DNA of 64,000 bases, taken from Diplonema japonicum (lineage: Eukaryota > Euglenozoa > Diplonemea > Diplonemida > Diplonemidae). The stretch spans positions 248,001-312,000 of the forward strand of contig OZ025706.1 of assembly GCA_964019335.1 (NCBI GenBank), in the 5' to 3' direction. The notes beneath the pieces are model-generated. The model was not told where the DNA came from, made no database searches, and was given only the letters and a program-made list of their open reading frames with translations. This document shows positions 63,635 to 64,000 of this stretch, piece by piece. How positions within the stretch are numbered: position 1 is the stretch's first letter; each line of letters starts with the position of its first letter. A program made the position numbers and the translations under genes.

Positions 63635-64000
63635 CTAAATAACGGCAGTATGCACCCTCTCAGGAGGCACGTCCAGAACATTCAAAACGTCATCGGCCAT
63701 CGTATTCACGAAAACGGGCGGCCCCGCAATATAATAGGTTGAGTCGTCCACACTAGGCACAGCACTGGAGAGGATCTTAGGGGTCAGGGGGCCTATAAGG
63801 CCTCCCCAGTCAGGATCGGGGCAAGACAAAACGTAGTGGACCGTGAGCAAAGGGGTCTCGGGAGGCGGGGTTTCCCTATACTGATCTATTTCCCAAGTGT
63901 CAAACTGGTGGGAAAACGCAAGATCTGCTCTCTCCTTTTCTTCATAGATAAGCGTGGCTTCTAATTGGCTATTTTCTTGCACCATAGATGCAATAAAAGG
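63635..64000 (-). CDS. FAD/NAD(P)-dependent reductase, C-terminal part; 5' part beyond window
   Basis: The frame is open to the right edge (64000), so the gene enters from outside. The visible 121 residues start PFIASMVQE, like the end of the GxGxTP nucleotide-binding motif of the ferredoxin-NADP+/cytochrome b5 reductase superfamily. A LEATLIYEEKERADLAF strand-helix follows (typical LLY..R...D..F). Near the end YYIAGPPVFVNTMADDVLNVL corresponds to the CGPP motif, with Cys replaced by Ala, and PPERVHTAVI matches the family terminus. Electron donor and acceptor cannot be told from this fragment. Confidence 0.8.
   Translation of the reverse strand, partial: PFIASMVQENSQLEATLIYEEKERADLAFSHQFDTWEIDQYRETPPPETPLLTVHYVLSCPDPDWGGLIGPLTPKILSSAVPSVDDSTYYIAGPPVFVNTMADDVLNVLDVPPERVHTAVI

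Overview
The window looks like nuclear DNA of a unicellular eukaryote. Genes are split by GT-AG introns, the standard code fits, and the products are eukaryotic: the spliceosomal helicase Brr2, a DDX3-type helicase, a Pumilio protein, Golgi CASP, a GT15 mannosyltransferase, scramblases, a Na+/H+ exchanger, a JmjC oxygenase and NTF2-like proteins. Every gene I can support (about 24) lies on the minus strand, so 64 kb reads in one direction. Many start codons sit a short way downstream of a pyrimidine-rich stretch ending in AG. Together with a probable paraflagellar-rod-domain protein, an amastin-like four-TM protein and a PPR protein, this suggests Euglenozoa with polycistronic transcription and spliced-leader trans-splicing. 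A diplonemid is my best guess. This is inference: no spliced-leader RNA gene, rRNA or tRNA was recognised.

Layout from left to right (all minus strand): Brr2, cut by the left edge (1-5981); an 8-repeat PUF protein (7691-8809); a DDX3/Ded1-like helicase (9031-10602); a three-module CCCH zinc-finger protein (12346-14922); a PPR-like protein (15144-16316); CASP with a large intronic insertion (17038-19661); a GT15-PAN glycosyltransferase (20651-22690); a UHM/RRM splicing-type factor (23108-24382); three scramblase paralogues (25296-35400) interspersed with a decayed piggyBac transposon, an amastin-like protein and an unknown gene; an NHE exchanger with a Cys-rich ectodomain (37486-39732); a small ORF; a Pro-rich SH3b-like protein (41254-43826); two members of an unrecognised four-TM family (44022-45884 and 48529-49374) flanking a second inverted-repeat transposon; a FYVE-like protein; a PFR-like protein; a zinc-finger/ADP-ribosyltransferase-like/ankyrin protein (53142-56382); an unknown protein; two tandem NTF2-like genes; a BART-domain protein; a membrane-anchored JmjC protein; and the 3' part of a flavin reductase running off the right edge.

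I reconstructed 27 introns by hand. Most are 33-66 bp (median 48) and purine/A-rich on the sense strand. One is essentially GTATTT, 35 A and a G. The exceptions are 124, 165 and 837 bp. Intergenic DNA is packed with homopolymers (A, T, G or C tracts of 10-50) and with at least six families of short dispersed repeats present as two or more copies, some with SINE-like A-rich 3' ends.

The genes form no obvious pathway. RNA metabolism is well represented (Brr2, UHM factor, DDX3, PUF, CCCH protein, PPR, NTF2-like pair), as are membrane or endomembrane functions (CASP, GT15, scramblases, NHE, FYVE-like, four-TM family).
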